Below, in pieces: positions 41,817 through 50,805 of a DNA stretch of 64,000 nucleotides (position 1 is its first letter; every line of letters starts with the position of its first letter). Made by a program: the position numbers and the translations under genes. This stretch comes from G965202665 sp965243835 (lineage in GTDB: Bacteria > Actinomycetota > Acidimicrobiia > Spongiisociales > Spongiisociaceae): contig OZ251578.1 of the NCBI GenBank assembly GCA_965243835.1, positions 1 to 64,000 of the forward strand. Reading direction: 5' to 3'. The notes under the pieces are model-generated. The model worked only from the letters and a program-made list of their open reading frames with translations. It did no database searches and had not been told where the DNA came from.

Positions 41817-42995
41817 ATGCACAGCGCAGTGATAGTGGACGCGGTGAGGACGCCGGTCGGCAGGCGGGACGGCAAGCTGTCGGGATGCCATCCGGTGGAT
41901 CTGGCCGCCGGGACTTTGGCCGCGTTGGCGGAACGCAACGACCTGGATCCGGGGTTGGTGGAGGACGTGATTATGGGGTGCGTGATGCAGACCGGGGAGC
42001 AGAGCGTCAACGTGGGCCGCAACGCCGCCCTGGCCGCCGGGTTCCCGGAGACGGTGGTGGGAACCACCGTGGACCGCCAGTGCGGTTCCGGTCAGCAGGC
42101 CGCCCACTTCGCCGCTCAAGGGGTGATGGCGGGGGCCTATGAGGTGGTGGTGGCGGCCGGGGTGGAGTCCATGACGCGGGTGCCGATGGGGGTCACCGCC
42201 CAGCAGGGGCCGGGCAAGCCGTTCGGGCCCATGATGCGGGATCGCTACCAGCGGGGACTGGTGCCCCAGGGCATTTCCGCCGAGCTGATAGCCGAAAAGT
42301 GGGGGCTTTCCCGCCAGGCTTTGGACAAGATCGCCTGCGACTCCCACATGCGGGCGGCGCGGGCTACCGAAGAGGCCCGGTTCGAGCGGGAGATCACCCC
42401 GGTGAAGATCACCTTGGAGGACGGCTCCGCCGAGGTTATGACCAGGGACGAGGGGATCCGCCCCGGAACCACCATGGAAGTGTTGGCCGGCCTGCGGCCC
42501 GTGTTCAAGCAGGACGGGGTGGTCACCGCCGGCAACTCCTCCCAGATTTCGGACGGCGCGGCCGCCGTTTTGATCATGTCCGAGGAGCGGGCGGAGCGCT
42601 TGGGAATGCAGCCGATGGCCCGCTTCGCGGGCTTCGCCATGGCCGGGGTGGACCCGGTTACCATGCTCACCGGTCCCATTCCCGTCACCTCCAAAGTGTT
42701 GGAACGCACCGGCCTGAGCCCGGACGACATCGACCTGTTTGAAGTCAACGAGGCCTTCGCCTCCGTGATCGGGGCTTGGCTGGCCGAGCACGGCGGCAAC
42801 GATCCGGACGGGCTGTGGGAACGCACCAACGTCAACGGGGGGGCCATTTCCATCGGGCATCCGCTGGGTTGCTCGGGGGCCAAGCTGACCGCCACCCTGG
42901 TGCACGAGATGGAACGCAGCGGCGCCCGCTACGGCCTGCAGACGATGTGCGAGGGGGGCGGGATGGCCAACGGGATGATCCTGGAGAGGATATAA
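41817..42995 (+). CDS. Acetyl-CoA acetyltransferase / 3-ketoacyl-CoA thiolase
   Basis: 392 aa, usual length. The nucleophilic Cys is in VDRQCGSGQQA; the active-site His is in GGAISIGHPLGCSGA and the second Cys in TMCEGGGMANGMI. ATG follows GGAGG. Thiolases condense or cleave acyl-CoA; biosynthetic versus degradative use cannot be told. No beta-oxidation partners are adjacent. Confidence 0.93.
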   Translation: MHSAVIVDAVRTPVGRRDGKLSGCHPVDLAAGTLAALAERNDLDPGLVEDVIMGCVMQTGEQSVNVGRNAALAAGFPETVVGTTVDRQCGSGQQAAHFAAQGVMAGAYEVVVAAGVESMTRVPMGVTAQQGPGKPFGPMMRDRYQRGLVPQGISAELIAEKWGLSRQALDKIACDSHMRAARATEEARFEREITPVKITLEDGSAEVMTRDEGIRPGTTMEVLAGLRPVFKQDGVVTAGNSSQISDGAAAVLIMSEERAERLGMQPMARFAGFAMAGVDPVTMLTGPIPVTSKVLERTGLSPDDIDLFEVNEAFASVIGAWLAEHGGNDPDGLWERTNVNGGAISIGHPLGCSGAKLTATLVHEMERSGARYGLQTMCEGGGMANGMILERI

Positions 42996-43044
42996 CCGCA
43001 CCCCGGTTTTCCGGCGCCCGCCCCGTTCGGCGGGGGGAGTCCGG

Positions 43045-43287
43045 ATGAACCCCTTGCACATTCTGATTGCGGTGGCGATCGGGGTGGTCATCTGGAAGTT
43101 GTGCATGGCGGTGTTGCGGGCGGTGGCCAACCCCCCGCCCGACCTGGACCCGGAGGACACGGTAGACGCCCGGCTCCGCTTCCGGTGTTCGGTGTGCGGG
43201 GCGGAGGCGACGATGACCGCCGTCAACCGGAGCGAAGCGCAACCCCCCCGTCACTGCCGGGAGGAAATGGACGAAAAACCGGCATAA
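43045..43287 (+). CDS. Small membrane-anchored zinc-ribbon-like protein, 80 aa
   Basis: One N-terminal helix (about 4-26) is followed by RFRCSVCGAEATMTAVNRSEAQPPRHCREEM, split for description. This conserved actinobacterial motif of unknown function has a CxxC and a further HC pair that could bind metal. GGGGGAG serves as Shine-Dalgarno. Confidence 0.65.
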   Translation: MNPLHILIAVAIGVVIWKLCMAVLRAVANPPPDLDPEDTVDARLRFRCSVCGAEATMTAVNRSEAQPPRHCREEMDEKPA

Positions 43288-43353
43288 GCGCGGGGCCGCG
43301 CCTCCCGTTCGGAGGCCGGAGGGAAGGGGATCAGCGGGGAGGTTGGGGCGCCG

Positions 43354-43599
43354 CTAGTGGTAGTTGATGGTCATTATGAAGCCAGCCCCCATTGCGGCCA
43401 GGCCCGCCAACACCATCCATCCCGAAAGCTCCAAAACGTAGCGGAGCACCACCAGCAACACGCCCGCCGCCATCAGGCCGAACATTATTCCCTGATAGGT
43501 CTTGGACGACTCCTTGGCCTTTTTGCCGCCGTACGCCTTTTTGGGCGGCGTGGGGCGATTGACCGTCTTGGATTTGCGGCGTCCTTTGGATTGAGGCAT
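43354..43599 (-). CDS. crgA: Cell division protein CrgA
   Basis: 81 aa. Basic N-terminus (MPQSKGRRKSKTVNRP) followed by two transmembrane helices and a short tail (GFIMTINYH), the standard CrgA layout. CrgA recruits PBPs and stabilises the actinobacterial divisome. ATG lies 6 nt after TACAAT, so probably leaderless. Its place next to pabA and the pknB operon is classical. Confidence 0.9.
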   Translation of the reverse strand: MPQSKGRRKSKTVNRPTPPKKAYGGKKAKESSKTYQGIMFGLMAAGVLLVVLRYVLELSGWMVLAGLAAMGAGFIMTINYH

Positions 43600-43605
43600 G
43601 CGGTC

Positions 43606-43611
43606 ATTGTA
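43606..43611 (-). promoter_or_regulatory. -10 box of leaderless crgA mRNA
   Basis: TACAAT, 6 nt before the crgA ATG on the minus strand. Confidence 0.55.
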
Positions 43612-43664
43612 CAGGCTCCGGGCCGGGCGTGCGTCGCTTTCCGGGCGGGGGGGCGCGGAGCGGG

Positions 43665-43670
43665 TAGGCT
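43665..43670 (+). promoter_or_regulatory. -10 box of leaderless pabA mRNA
   Basis: TAGGCT, exactly 7 nt before ATG. Confidence 0.5.
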
Positions 43671-43677
43671 GGCGGTC

Positions 43678-44238
43678 ATGCGGGTCCTGGTATTGGACAA
43701 CTACGACAGTTTCACATTCAACCTGGTTCAGTATTTGGGCGAGCTGGGGGCCGAGCCCACCGTGGTGCGCAACGACCAGTTGGATTCCGGGCAGGCGGCC
43801 CGCCTGCGCCCGGAGCGGCTGGTGGTCTCCCCAGGTCCCGGAACTCCGGAGGAGGCCGGGCATTCCATTGATTACATTCGCTGTTTCTCCGGTGAAATAC
43901 CGGTGCTGGGAGTGTGTTTGGGGCATCAGGCGATCGTGTCCGCCTTCGGAGGCCGGATCGAGCGGGCCCCCCGGGTAATGCACGGCAAGACCTCCGCCGT
44001 CCGCCACGACGGGCGGGGGATTTTCTCCGGCCTTTCCAACCCGTTCACCGCCACCCGCTACCACTCCCTGGCCGCCGCCTCCCTCCCCCCGGTTTTGGAA
44101 CCCTGCGCGTGGAGCGAGGACGACGTGATTCAGGGGGTGCGCCATCTGGACCTGCCGGTGCATGGGGTGCAGTTCCACCCGGAGAGCGTGCTCACCGCCG
44201 AGGGGATGGACATGTTGCGCAACTTCCTGGACGGATAA
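43678..44238 (+). CDS. pabA: Anthranilate / 4-amino-4-deoxychorismate synthase glutaminase
   Basis: 186 aa class I amidotransferase: the oxyanion strand SPGPGTPEEAG, nucleophile Cys in GVCLGHQAI, and His-Glu in VQFHPESVLT. It supplies ammonia for folate or tryptophan precursors; TrpG and PabA cannot be told apart by sequence alone. The synthase subunit is not adjacent, as in the mycobacterial trpG locus. Confidence 0.9.
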   Translation: MRVLVLDNYDSFTFNLVQYLGELGAEPTVVRNDQLDSGQAARLRPERLVVSPGPGTPEEAGHSIDYIRCFSGEIPVLGVCLGHQAIVSAFGGRIERAPRVMHGKTSAVRHDGRGIFSGLSNPFTATRYHSLAAASLPPVLEPCAWSEDDVIQGVRHLDLPVHGVQFHPESVLTAEGMDMLRNFLDG

Positions 44239-44265
44239 CCGCACGCGCCCGCGGGTTGCGGTCCG

Positions 44266-45126
44266 TCAGTGGTGGCCGTGCTCGTCGGGGCGGTGATGGA
44301 CGTCGGCCGGGTCCGGTTCCAGATGGATGGAGCGCTCGCGGGAGCGGGAGGGGTCGGCCTGCTGGTGATGGGAGTCGTCCAACAGGTGATGTCCGGGGGC
44401 TACCTCCACCAGTTCCCGTTGGTAGGCGGCCGCCATGTTTTCCACCGTCAACGTCCGGCGGGGAGGCCCGACGGCCACTACCCGGCCGGCGAGCAGGATC
44501 ACGTTGTCGGCCGCCCGGGCTTCGTCCAGGTGGTGGGTGGCGAATACCACCGTGACCCCCCGCTCCGTTTCCTGCCGCATCACTTCCCGGATAGCGGCCA
44601 GGGACTGCATATCCAGGCCCGCTCCGGGCTCGTCCAGCAACAGGAGGTCCAGGCCGGCGGCCAGCCCCTGGGCCAACAGGACGCGTTGGCGTTCCCCGCC
44701 CGAAAGACGGGAAAAAGGCCGGCGGGCGAGATGGGCCACGCCGGTCCGTTCCATCGCCTCCGTCGCCGCCTTCCGGTCCCGGTCTCCGGCCCGCCGCCAG
44801 GTAATACAGCCGGAGTAGCGGCCCATCTGCACCACCTCCCGCACCGTCACCGGCAGGGCCTCGTTGGCTTTGACGTTCTGCAACACGTAGGCCGCCCGCC
44901 GTCGGGCCCCCGGGCGGTGATGGACGGTCACCTTTCCCGAATGGGGGGCGATCAGCCCGGCGATGCCGTTCAGCAGGGTGCTCTTGCCCGCTCCGTTGGG
45001 TCCGAGCAGGGCGGTGGCCGACCCGCGGAGCAGGCTCACCGACACTTCCCGCAAGACGACGGTCGGGCCGTAACGGAACTCGGCGTCGGTGATGGTCACC
45101 GCCGCTTCCGGCAGGGGGGCGGTCAC
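44266..45126 (-). CDS. Metal (Zn/Mn-type) ABC transporter ATP-binding protein with His-rich tail
   Basis: 286 aa. Walker A GPNGAGKST, Q-loop YVLQNVKANEALPV, signature RLSGGERQRVLLAQ, Walker B LLLLDEPGAGLD, and H-loop FATHHLDEA. The last ~45 residues are rich in His and Asp (HHLLDDSHHQQ...HHRPDEHGHH), fitting metal sensing or storage. The GTG overlaps the pknB stop (GTGA), so it is coupled to the kinase operon. No permease or binding protein is near, so its partners are elsewhere. Confidence 0.8.
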   Translation of the reverse strand: MTAPLPEAAVTITDAEFRYGPTVVLREVSVSLLRGSATALLGPNGAGKSTLLNGIAGLIAPHSGKVTVHHRPGARRRAAYVLQNVKANEALPVTVREVVQMGRYSGCITWRRAGDRDRKAATEAMERTGVAHLARRPFSRLSGGERQRVLLAQGLAAGLDLLLLDEPGAGLDMQSLAAIREVMRQETERGVTVVFATHHLDEARAADNVILLAGRVVAVGPPRRTLTVENMAAAYQRELVEVAPGHHLLDDSHHQQADPSRSRERSIHLEPDPADVHHRPDEHGHH

Positions 45127-47354
45127 TGTTCCTCCGGGACGGACGGCGCGGGGTCCGCCTCCCCCGTTTCCCCGGCGGGTTCCTCCGGCGTCTCCTCCGG
45201 CGTCTCCTCCGGCGTCTCCTCGGGCGGCGGCTCGTAGGTCCCCAAGGAGACGGCGACCACCTCGCCCCTGTTCAATTGCGCGTCCGGGGCGGGGGTCTGT
45301 TCCACCACCGTGTCGGCCAAAGCCGGGTCCGTCACCGGGGCCGTTCCCACGGCCTCCACGCTCAGCCCCAGCATCTCCAACTGTTCGGCGGCTTCCTGCA
45401 AAGTCAGGCCCCGCACCTCCGGCACGGTGGCCAGTCCGGGCCCGATCGACTCCACCAATATCACCGTATCGCCCAAGGCGACGTCGGAGTCGGCGGGCGG
45501 TTCGGTGCGGATCACCTGCCCCGCCCCCACCTCGGGATGGTTCTCCTCGATCACCTCCACCTCCAAGCCCAACTCGGTAAGGGCCGCCGCGGCCGCGACC
45601 GCCGAGCTGTCGGCCAGCTCGGGGATGGAAACGGCGGTCCGCCCCTGCGAAACAACGATTTCCACCCGCGAGCCGGGGGGGGATTCGGAATCAGCCGCCG
45701 GGTTCTGCGCGGCCACCAGTCCCTCCTCCACCTGGTCGGAGGTTTCCCTCCGGACCTCCACCTCGAACCCTTGTCCCTCCAAGAGGCCGATGGCGCGTTC
45801 CTCGGTCAGGCCGAACACCGAGGGGATCACCGCCGGCACCGGACCGATGGACACGGTGAGGGTTATGACCGTCCCCGGCGGCGCGTCGGTTCCGGCGGGC
45901 GGGGATTGGGAGATCACCTCCCCCACCCCCGCCTCGGAGTTGGCCGTCTCCACTTCCAAGGCGAACCCTTGGCCGCGCAACTGGGTGGCCGCCCGTTGCT
46001 GTGTGGAGCCGACCACGTTGGGCACCGTGGCCAGGTTGGGCCCGGAGGAGGCCACTATGGAGATCACCGCCCCCTCTTCCGTTTCCAGTCCGGCGCGGGG
46101 TTCGGTGCGGATCACCAGGCCCGACCGCACCGCCTCGCTTGGTTCGGATACCGGAGCGACCCGGAACCCGATTTCCTGCAACTGCAGGCGGGCATCCTCT
46201 TCGGCCAGGCCGGTCACATCCGGCACCCGCAACGAAACCGGCGGGGGCAAGGTGGTGACGGCGGGCTCGGTTTCGGCGGACAAGTTGTTGAGCAACAGGT
46301 AGATGCCGAACACCAGGGCGGCCGCCACCGCGATGGAGCCGACGACGGCCGGCAGGTTGGCGGAGCGGCGACGGGGCGGGGACATGCGACGGTAGGCCTC
46401 CTCCGGGGAAACGGTGGGAGGGGGGAGGTCGGTGTAGGAACGACGGGAGGCGGCCCCCGCTCCCGGCTCCAACACCCGGGCCGGACCCTCGGCGGCCGGC
46501 TCCGGCGCCGGGACGGGGGCGGGAGGGGCTTCCCCCCGCAGGAACAGGAGCAGGTCCCGTCGGATATCGTTCGCCGACTGGTAGCGATGGTCGGGGGTTT
46601 TCTGCAGGGCCTTGCCGACGATGGCGTCCAACTCCGCCGGAACGTCCGGGTTGAGCGAGCTGGGCGCGGGCGGATCGGTCGCCACATGCTGGTAAGCCAC
46701 CGAAACCGGGGTCTCCCCGCTGAACGGCGGGCGCCCGGTCAGCATCTCGTACAGCACCACGCCCAGGCTGTAAATGTCGGAACGTCCGTCCGCCGCCTCC
46801 CCCCGGGCTTGCTCGGGGCTGAAATAGGTGGCGGTTCCGATCACGGAACCGGTGCGGGTCAGCTCCTGCGAGTCGTCCCAGGCCCGGGCCACTCCGAAGT
46901 CGGTCACCTTCACCGTCCCGTCCGCCGCCAGCAAAATATTGCCCGGTTTGTTGTCCCGGTGGATGACCCGGTTGCGGTGGGCGACTTCCAAGGCGGAGGC
47001 CACTTCCACCGCGATTTCCGCCGCCCGGCGGGGCAACAGAACCCCCTCCGATTTGAGAATGTCCCGCAACGATCGGCCCTTGATCAGTTCCATTACGATG
47101 AAATAGGTTTCGTTGTCCTCCCCCCAGTCGTAGATGGACACGATGTTGGGATGGGACAGGTTGGCCGCCGCTTGGGCTTCTTTGCGGAAGCGGGCCACGA
47201 AGGTTTCGGTGCTCGCGAACTGCCGATGCAGGATTTTCACGGCCACCCGCCGGTCCAGCATCAAGTCGTTGGCCTCGAACACTTCGGCCATGCCGCCGCG
47301 GGCGACATGCGCCGTCAGCTCATAGCGGCCTGCCAGTTTTTTTGATGGTGCCAT
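45123..47354 (-). CDS. pknB: Ser/Thr protein kinase with PASTA domains (PknB)
   Basis: 743 aa. Cytoplasmic kinase domain (about 10-275) with Gly-loop ARGGMAEV, ATP Lys40, catalytic loop VIHRDNKPGN (Asn replaces the common Leu after HRD) and DFG. A juxtamembrane Pro-rich linker and one transmembrane helix (AVVGSIAVAAALVFGIYLLL) lead to five PASTA repeats, then an acidic tail with three ETPE repeats. PASTA domains sense muropeptides; the kinase controls wall growth. It sits last-but-one in the fhaA operon. A GGAG lies 7 nt before the ATG. Confidence 0.96.
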   Translation of the reverse strand: MAPSKKLAGRYELTAHVARGGMAEVFEANDLMLDRRVAVKILHRQFASTETFVARFRKEAQAAANLSHPNIVSIYDWGEDNETYFIVMELIKGRSLRDILKSEGVLLPRRAAEIAVEVASALEVAHRNRVIHRDNKPGNILLAADGTVKVTDFGVARAWDDSQELTRTGSVIGTATYFSPEQARGEAADGRSDIYSLGVVLYEMLTGRPPFSGETPVSVAYQHVATDPPAPSSLNPDVPAELDAIVGKALQKTPDHRYQSANDIRRDLLLFLRGEAPPAPVPAPEPAAEGPARVLEPGAGAASRRSYTDLPPPTVSPEEAYRRMSPPRRRSANLPAVVGSIAVAAALVFGIYLLLNNLSAETEPAVTTLPPPVSLRVPDVTGLAEEDARLQLQEIGFRVAPVSEPSEAVRSGLVIRTEPRAGLETEEGAVISIVASSGPNLATVPNVVGSTQQRAATQLRGQGFALEVETANSEAGVGEVISQSPPAGTDAPPGTVITLTVSIGPVPAVIPSVFGLTEERAIGLLEGQGFEVEVRRETSDQVEEGLVAAQNPAADSESPPGSRVEIVVSQGRTAVSIPELADSSAVAAAAALTELGLEVEVIEENHPEVGAGQVIRTEPPADSDVALGDTVILVESIGPGLATVPEVRGLTLQEAAEQLEMLGLSVEAVGTAPVTDPALADTVVEQTPAPDAQLNRGEVVAVSLGTYEPPPEETPEETPEETPEEPAGETGEADPAPSVPEEQ

Positions 47355-47429
47355 CTGATAACTCCAAAATCTAGTGGGGGCGGGCGGCGACGGGGAACAT
47401 CCCGCCCTCCGCCGGGTTTCCCCGGCCGG

Positions 47430-48821
47430 TCAACCGGGGCTTCCCCGCAACCAGAATTCCATCACCCGGGCCGCGATGGGGGCGGCCGCCGACCCGCCGG
47501 GGGCGGCCTCCGCCTCCCCGCCTCCCGGTTCCGCTATCACCGCCACCGCGATGGCCGGGGCGCCGGCCGGTGCGAATCCGATGAACCAGTTTCCGCTCTC
47601 CCCGGAGCCGGACGCGCCGGCTGTTCGCACCCCCGGGATGCGGGCCCGCACCCCCGTTCCCCGGGCCACCGCCCTTTCCATCATCGCCGCCGCGGCCAAG
47701 GCGGCCTCCGGTCCCATGGCTTCGGAGTAGAGGGAAGGCGCCGCCTCGTAACTTACCGTCGAGTCGGAGTCGAAAATGCGGGCCACCAGTTGCGGTTCCA
47801 TTAGCAGTCCTTCGTTGGCCACCGCCGCCGCCACCAGGGCCATCTGCAGGACGGTGGCCTCCGCGCCTCCCCGTCCGAGAGCCAGTTGCGCCGGGGTCGG
47901 GGGCAGGGGGGAGGCGACCGTCGGGATGTCCAAGGGGAGGGTCCGTCCCCAACCGAACCGTTCCGCCGCCGCCACCAGGGCCGGCCCGCCCGCCAGCTCC
48001 CCCAGCCGGGCGAACACCGCCCCGCACGATTGGGCGAAGGCGTCCTCCAGGGTGATTTCCGCCCGCTCGGAGGGGGGGCACGACGGCCCCTCCGGATGCG
48101 CCGGATTGGGAAAGCGGGAGTCGGGGGAGGCGATGCCCAGCTCCAAGGCGGCGGCCGCCGTTACCGCGTAGAAGGCGGAGCCGGGGGGGTAGGTGCGGCC
48201 CACGGCCCGGTTTACAAGGGGGCGGGACGGGTCCCCCTCCAACTCCTCCCGCGCCCCGGCCGCCTCCGGACCGAGCAGGACGTTGGGATCGAACCGGGGA
48301 GAGGAAACCAAAGCCAGAACCGCCCCGGTGCGGGGATTCAGGGCCGCTACCGCGCCCGCCCGTCCCCCCAAGGCCTCGGCCGCGGTCCGGGTTAAACCGT
48401 GATGGAGGGTGAGTTGCATGGAGCGGGCCCGCAGGTCTTCGCCGAGCAGGGCGTTCAGCACCCCGGACACGGTGAAATCCCGGCCCGAAACCAGCTCCTC
48501 GGCGTAGGCCGATTCCAGACCGGAGTCGCCGAACAGGAGAGAGGAGAACCCCACCGTATGGGCGTACAAATCGCCCTCCGGGTAGCGGCGGCGGAAACGG
48601 CGGACATCGTCCGGGGAGCTGACCGATTCGGCCAACACCCGGCCCTCGGCGGAAACGATCCACCCCCGTTGCCGTCCGGTGCGGGTAAGCAGGGTGCGGG
48701 TGTTGCGGGGATGGTCCCGCATACGGTCGGCGGCCAACACCTGCCAATAGGTGACGTCCGCCACCAGGACCAGGAAGGCGGCCAGCAGAACCAGGGCGGT
48801 GCGGCGGATCGGTCCGTTCAT
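47430..48821 (-). CDS. pbpA: PbpA-like penicillin-binding protein, catalytically inactive
   Basis: 463 aa with an N-terminal membrane helix, a dimerisation-like region and a full transpeptidase fold. All three catalytic motifs are altered: SxxK reads S215-A-F-Y218 (Lys lost), SxN reads S265-C-G267, and KTG reads A403-S-G405. Surrounding family context (YPPGS, AQSCGAVFARLG, NWFIGFAPA) is intact and the frame is open, so this looks like a maintained pseudoenzyme. The ATG overlaps the rodA stop. It may now act as a scaffold or regulator. Confidence 0.9.
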   Translation of the reverse strand: MNGPIRRTALVLLAAFLVLVADVTYWQVLAADRMRDHPRNTRTLLTRTGRQRGWIVSAEGRVLAESVSSPDDVRRFRRRYPEGDLYAHTVGFSSLLFGDSGLESAYAEELVSGRDFTVSGVLNALLGEDLRARSMQLTLHHGLTRTAAEALGGRAGAVAALNPRTGAVLALVSSPRFDPNVLLGPEAAGAREELEGDPSRPLVNRAVGRTYPPGSAFYAVTAAAALELGIASPDSRFPNPAHPEGPSCPPSERAEITLEDAFAQSCGAVFARLGELAGGPALVAAAERFGWGRTLPLDIPTVASPLPPTPAQLALGRGGAEATVLQMALVAAAVANEGLLMEPQLVARIFDSDSTVSYEAAPSLYSEAMGPEAALAAAAMMERAVARGTGVRARIPGVRTAGASGSGESGNWFIGFAPAGAPAIAVAVIAEPGGGEAEAAPGGSAAAPIAARVMEFWLRGSPG

Positions 48822-50101
48822 ACCCGTTCCTCGTGACTGATCCGGGCCAACAAGGCGATCAGCAACAGGCCCGCTGGCAGGGAAGCGGGTCCGTAGGACA
48901 TGAAAGGAGTGGGCAGGCCCGTGGCGGGCAGGAGCCGCGCAATGCCGGCCAGCGCCAGGAAAACCTGCAGGCCCAGGCTTAAGGACAGCCCGGCGGCCAA
49001 CATTTTGCGGAACGGGTCGCGCGCCCGCACCGCCGTCCCGAACCCGGCCGCCGTCAGCAGGGCGAAGGCGGAGATGACGGCCACCGACCCGGCCAGGCCG
49101 GTTTCCTCCGCTACGGCCGCAAACACGTATTCGGAGGCGGCGTTCGGTATCAGGTCGGGGCGGCCCAGCCCCAGACCCGCCCCCGACAGGCTCCCGGCCC
49201 CCAGGGCGAACAGCCCCTGCGCGGTTTGAAACCCGGCCCCGGCGAAGTCGGCCCACGGGTTCAACCAAGTGGAGAACCGCAACCGGATGCCGGGGAAGGC
49301 GAAATAGGCCAAGGCCGTTCCCGCCCCGAACAAGGCCGCCCCCGCCGCCGGGTAGACCGGGCGGCCCGCGGCGATGTACAGCATCAGCCCCCATGTCCCG
49401 AACAGGAGCAGGGCCGCCGCCGGATCTTGCTGCCAGGCCAAAATCGCGACCGCGATCGCCCCCGCCGCGGCCGCCGGGGCCAGTTGGCGGGCCCCGGGGA
49501 GGCCCAGGCGGCCCGGGCCGGATTCGGCCAGCCGGGTTCCCCGCTCCGCCAGGTAGGCGGCCAGCAGGATCACCAACAGCAGTTTGGCCGGCTCGCCCGG
49601 TTGGAAGCGCACCGCCAGGCCGATGTCCCATTCCACCCACAGCCGGGAGCCGTACGCCTCCCGGCCGTGCATGGGCAACGGTCCGGCGGCGGGCAACAGC
49701 GGCGCGGCCAACAGCAGGAGGGCCGCCGGGACCAGGTAGCGGTAACGGACCAGCAGGCGCAAGCCGCCGTTCCGCAGGCCGTACAGGAGCAAGGCGGCGG
49801 CGCCGGCCCCGATCAGCAGCCACCAACGTTGCAAGCCGGCCAGGTCGCGGTCCAGACGGTATACGGTCACGAACCCGACTGCGGTCAGGACGGCCGCCAG
49901 CGGAACCAGTAAGGGGATCGCGGCCGGAGTCCAGAGGCGCACCGCCGCCGACAGCCCCCCGAAGGCGATGGCGAACACCAGAAAAGCCAGGGCGGCCTGG
50001 GCGTCCACTCCGCCCCCCTCCGCAAAATTGACCAGTGCCGTCCCGAACCCGGCCAGGCCCGCCGCGGCCGCCGTCAGGGAGGCCTCCGCCAGCCGGCTCA
50101 C
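48818..50101 (-). CDS. rodA: RodA/FtsW-type SEDS protein
   Basis: 427 aa with about 10-12 helices. Family motifs: WDIGLAVRFQPGEPAKLLLVI, FAGAGFQTAQGLFALGAG, and a SEYVFAAVAEE stretch where most SEDS glycosyltransferases have an Asp (DFIFA...EE); here it is Glu. SEDS proteins polymerise peptidoglycan with a class B PBP. The GTG overlaps the pstP stop (GTGA). Paired here with an apparently dead PBP. Confidence 0.92.
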   Translation of the reverse strand: MSRLAEASLTAAAAGLAGFGTALVNFAEGGGVDAQAALAFLVFAIAFGGLSAAVRLWTPAAIPLLVPLAAVLTAVGFVTVYRLDRDLAGLQRWWLLIGAGAAALLLYGLRNGGLRLLVRYRYLVPAALLLLAAPLLPAAGPLPMHGREAYGSRLWVEWDIGLAVRFQPGEPAKLLLVILLAAYLAERGTRLAESGPGRLGLPGARQLAPAAAAGAIAVAILAWQQDPAAALLLFGTWGLMLYIAAGRPVYPAAGAALFGAGTALAYFAFPGIRLRFSTWLNPWADFAGAGFQTAQGLFALGAGSLSGAGLGLGRPDLIPNAASEYVFAAVAEETGLAGSVAVISAFALLTAAGFGTAVRARDPFRKMLAAGLSLSLGLQVFLALAGIARLLPATGLPTPFMSYGPASLPAGLLLIALLARISHEERV

Positions 50102-50805
50102 GCGTTTACGGAGACGACCACCGCCGACACGTTGTCGCGCCCCCCGGCCCCGTTGGCCGCCTCCACCAGGCTCCACACCGCCTCCGACGGCGGACCTTCC
50201 GCCAATAACAGGGAGATTTCGTCTTTAGGGAGCATCCTGTTCAGTCCGTCCGAACAGACCAGCAGGCGGTCGCCCGGTTGCAAGCGGACCCGGTGCACGT
50301 CCACCTCCACGGTGCGGGCCATTCCCAAAACGCGGAGCAGATGCGCCCGCTTGGGGTGCGTTTTAGCCTGTTCGGGGGTAAGGCGGCCCGCCTTGATCTC
50401 CCGACCGACGTAGGTGTGGTCCACCGTCAGTTGCGTCAAGTCCCCCGCCCGCAACAGATAGGCGCGGCTGTCCCCCACATGTCCGATTTGCAGTTTTCCG
50501 TTGGGGTTGAAGTCCGCCAAGGTGAGGGTGGAGCCGATCCCGGCCAGGTGCGGATTCCGGTAGACCTTCTCCAGGATGGCCTCGTTGGCCGACCGGATGC
50601 GACGGGCCGGTTTTCCGGCGGCGCTCACCGCGGCCTCGATGGCGACCCGGCTGGCGACTTCCCCCCCTTTAGGTACGCTCATGCCGTCCGCCACCGCCGC
50701 GATCAGTCCCTGGTCGGTGCGTCCGTCCGCTTCGGGGTACACGCTGTCCTGATTAACTTTGCGCACCCTGCCGACGTGGGTGGCGCTGGCCCAGATGAAG
50801 TTCAC
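50098..50805 (-). CDS. pstP: PP2C-type Ser/Thr phosphatase (PstP)
   Basis: 235 aa. PP2C metal motifs: NQDS, VADGMS (usually DGMGG), GHVGDSRAYLL, VCSDGL, and GGRDNVSAVVVS. It reverses PknB phosphorylation. No membrane helix follows the catalytic domain, unlike longer mycobacterial PstP, so it should be cytosolic. The GTG start overlaps the fhaB stop. Confidence 0.93.
   Translation of the reverse strand: MNFIWASATHVGRVRKVNQDSVYPEADGRTDQGLIAAVADGMSVPKGGEVASRVAIEAAVSAAGKPARRIRSANEAILEKVYRNPHLAGIGSTLTLADFNPNGKLQIGHVGDSRAYLLRAGDLTQLTVDHTYVGREIKAGRLTPEQAKTHPKRAHLLRVLGMARTVEVDVHRVRLQPGDRLLVCSDGLNRMLPKDEISLLLAEGPPSEAVWSLVEAANGAGGRDNVSAVVVSVNA

Noticed and set aside
45180..45235. Short tandem repeat near the end of pknB
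   Set aside because: Explained by the ETPE amino-acid repeats of the PknB tail.
47430..48821. pbpA as a frameshifted pseudogene
   Set aside because: The frame is intact, the fold-defining regions are conserved and the gene is translationally coupled, so it is treated as a pseudoenzyme.
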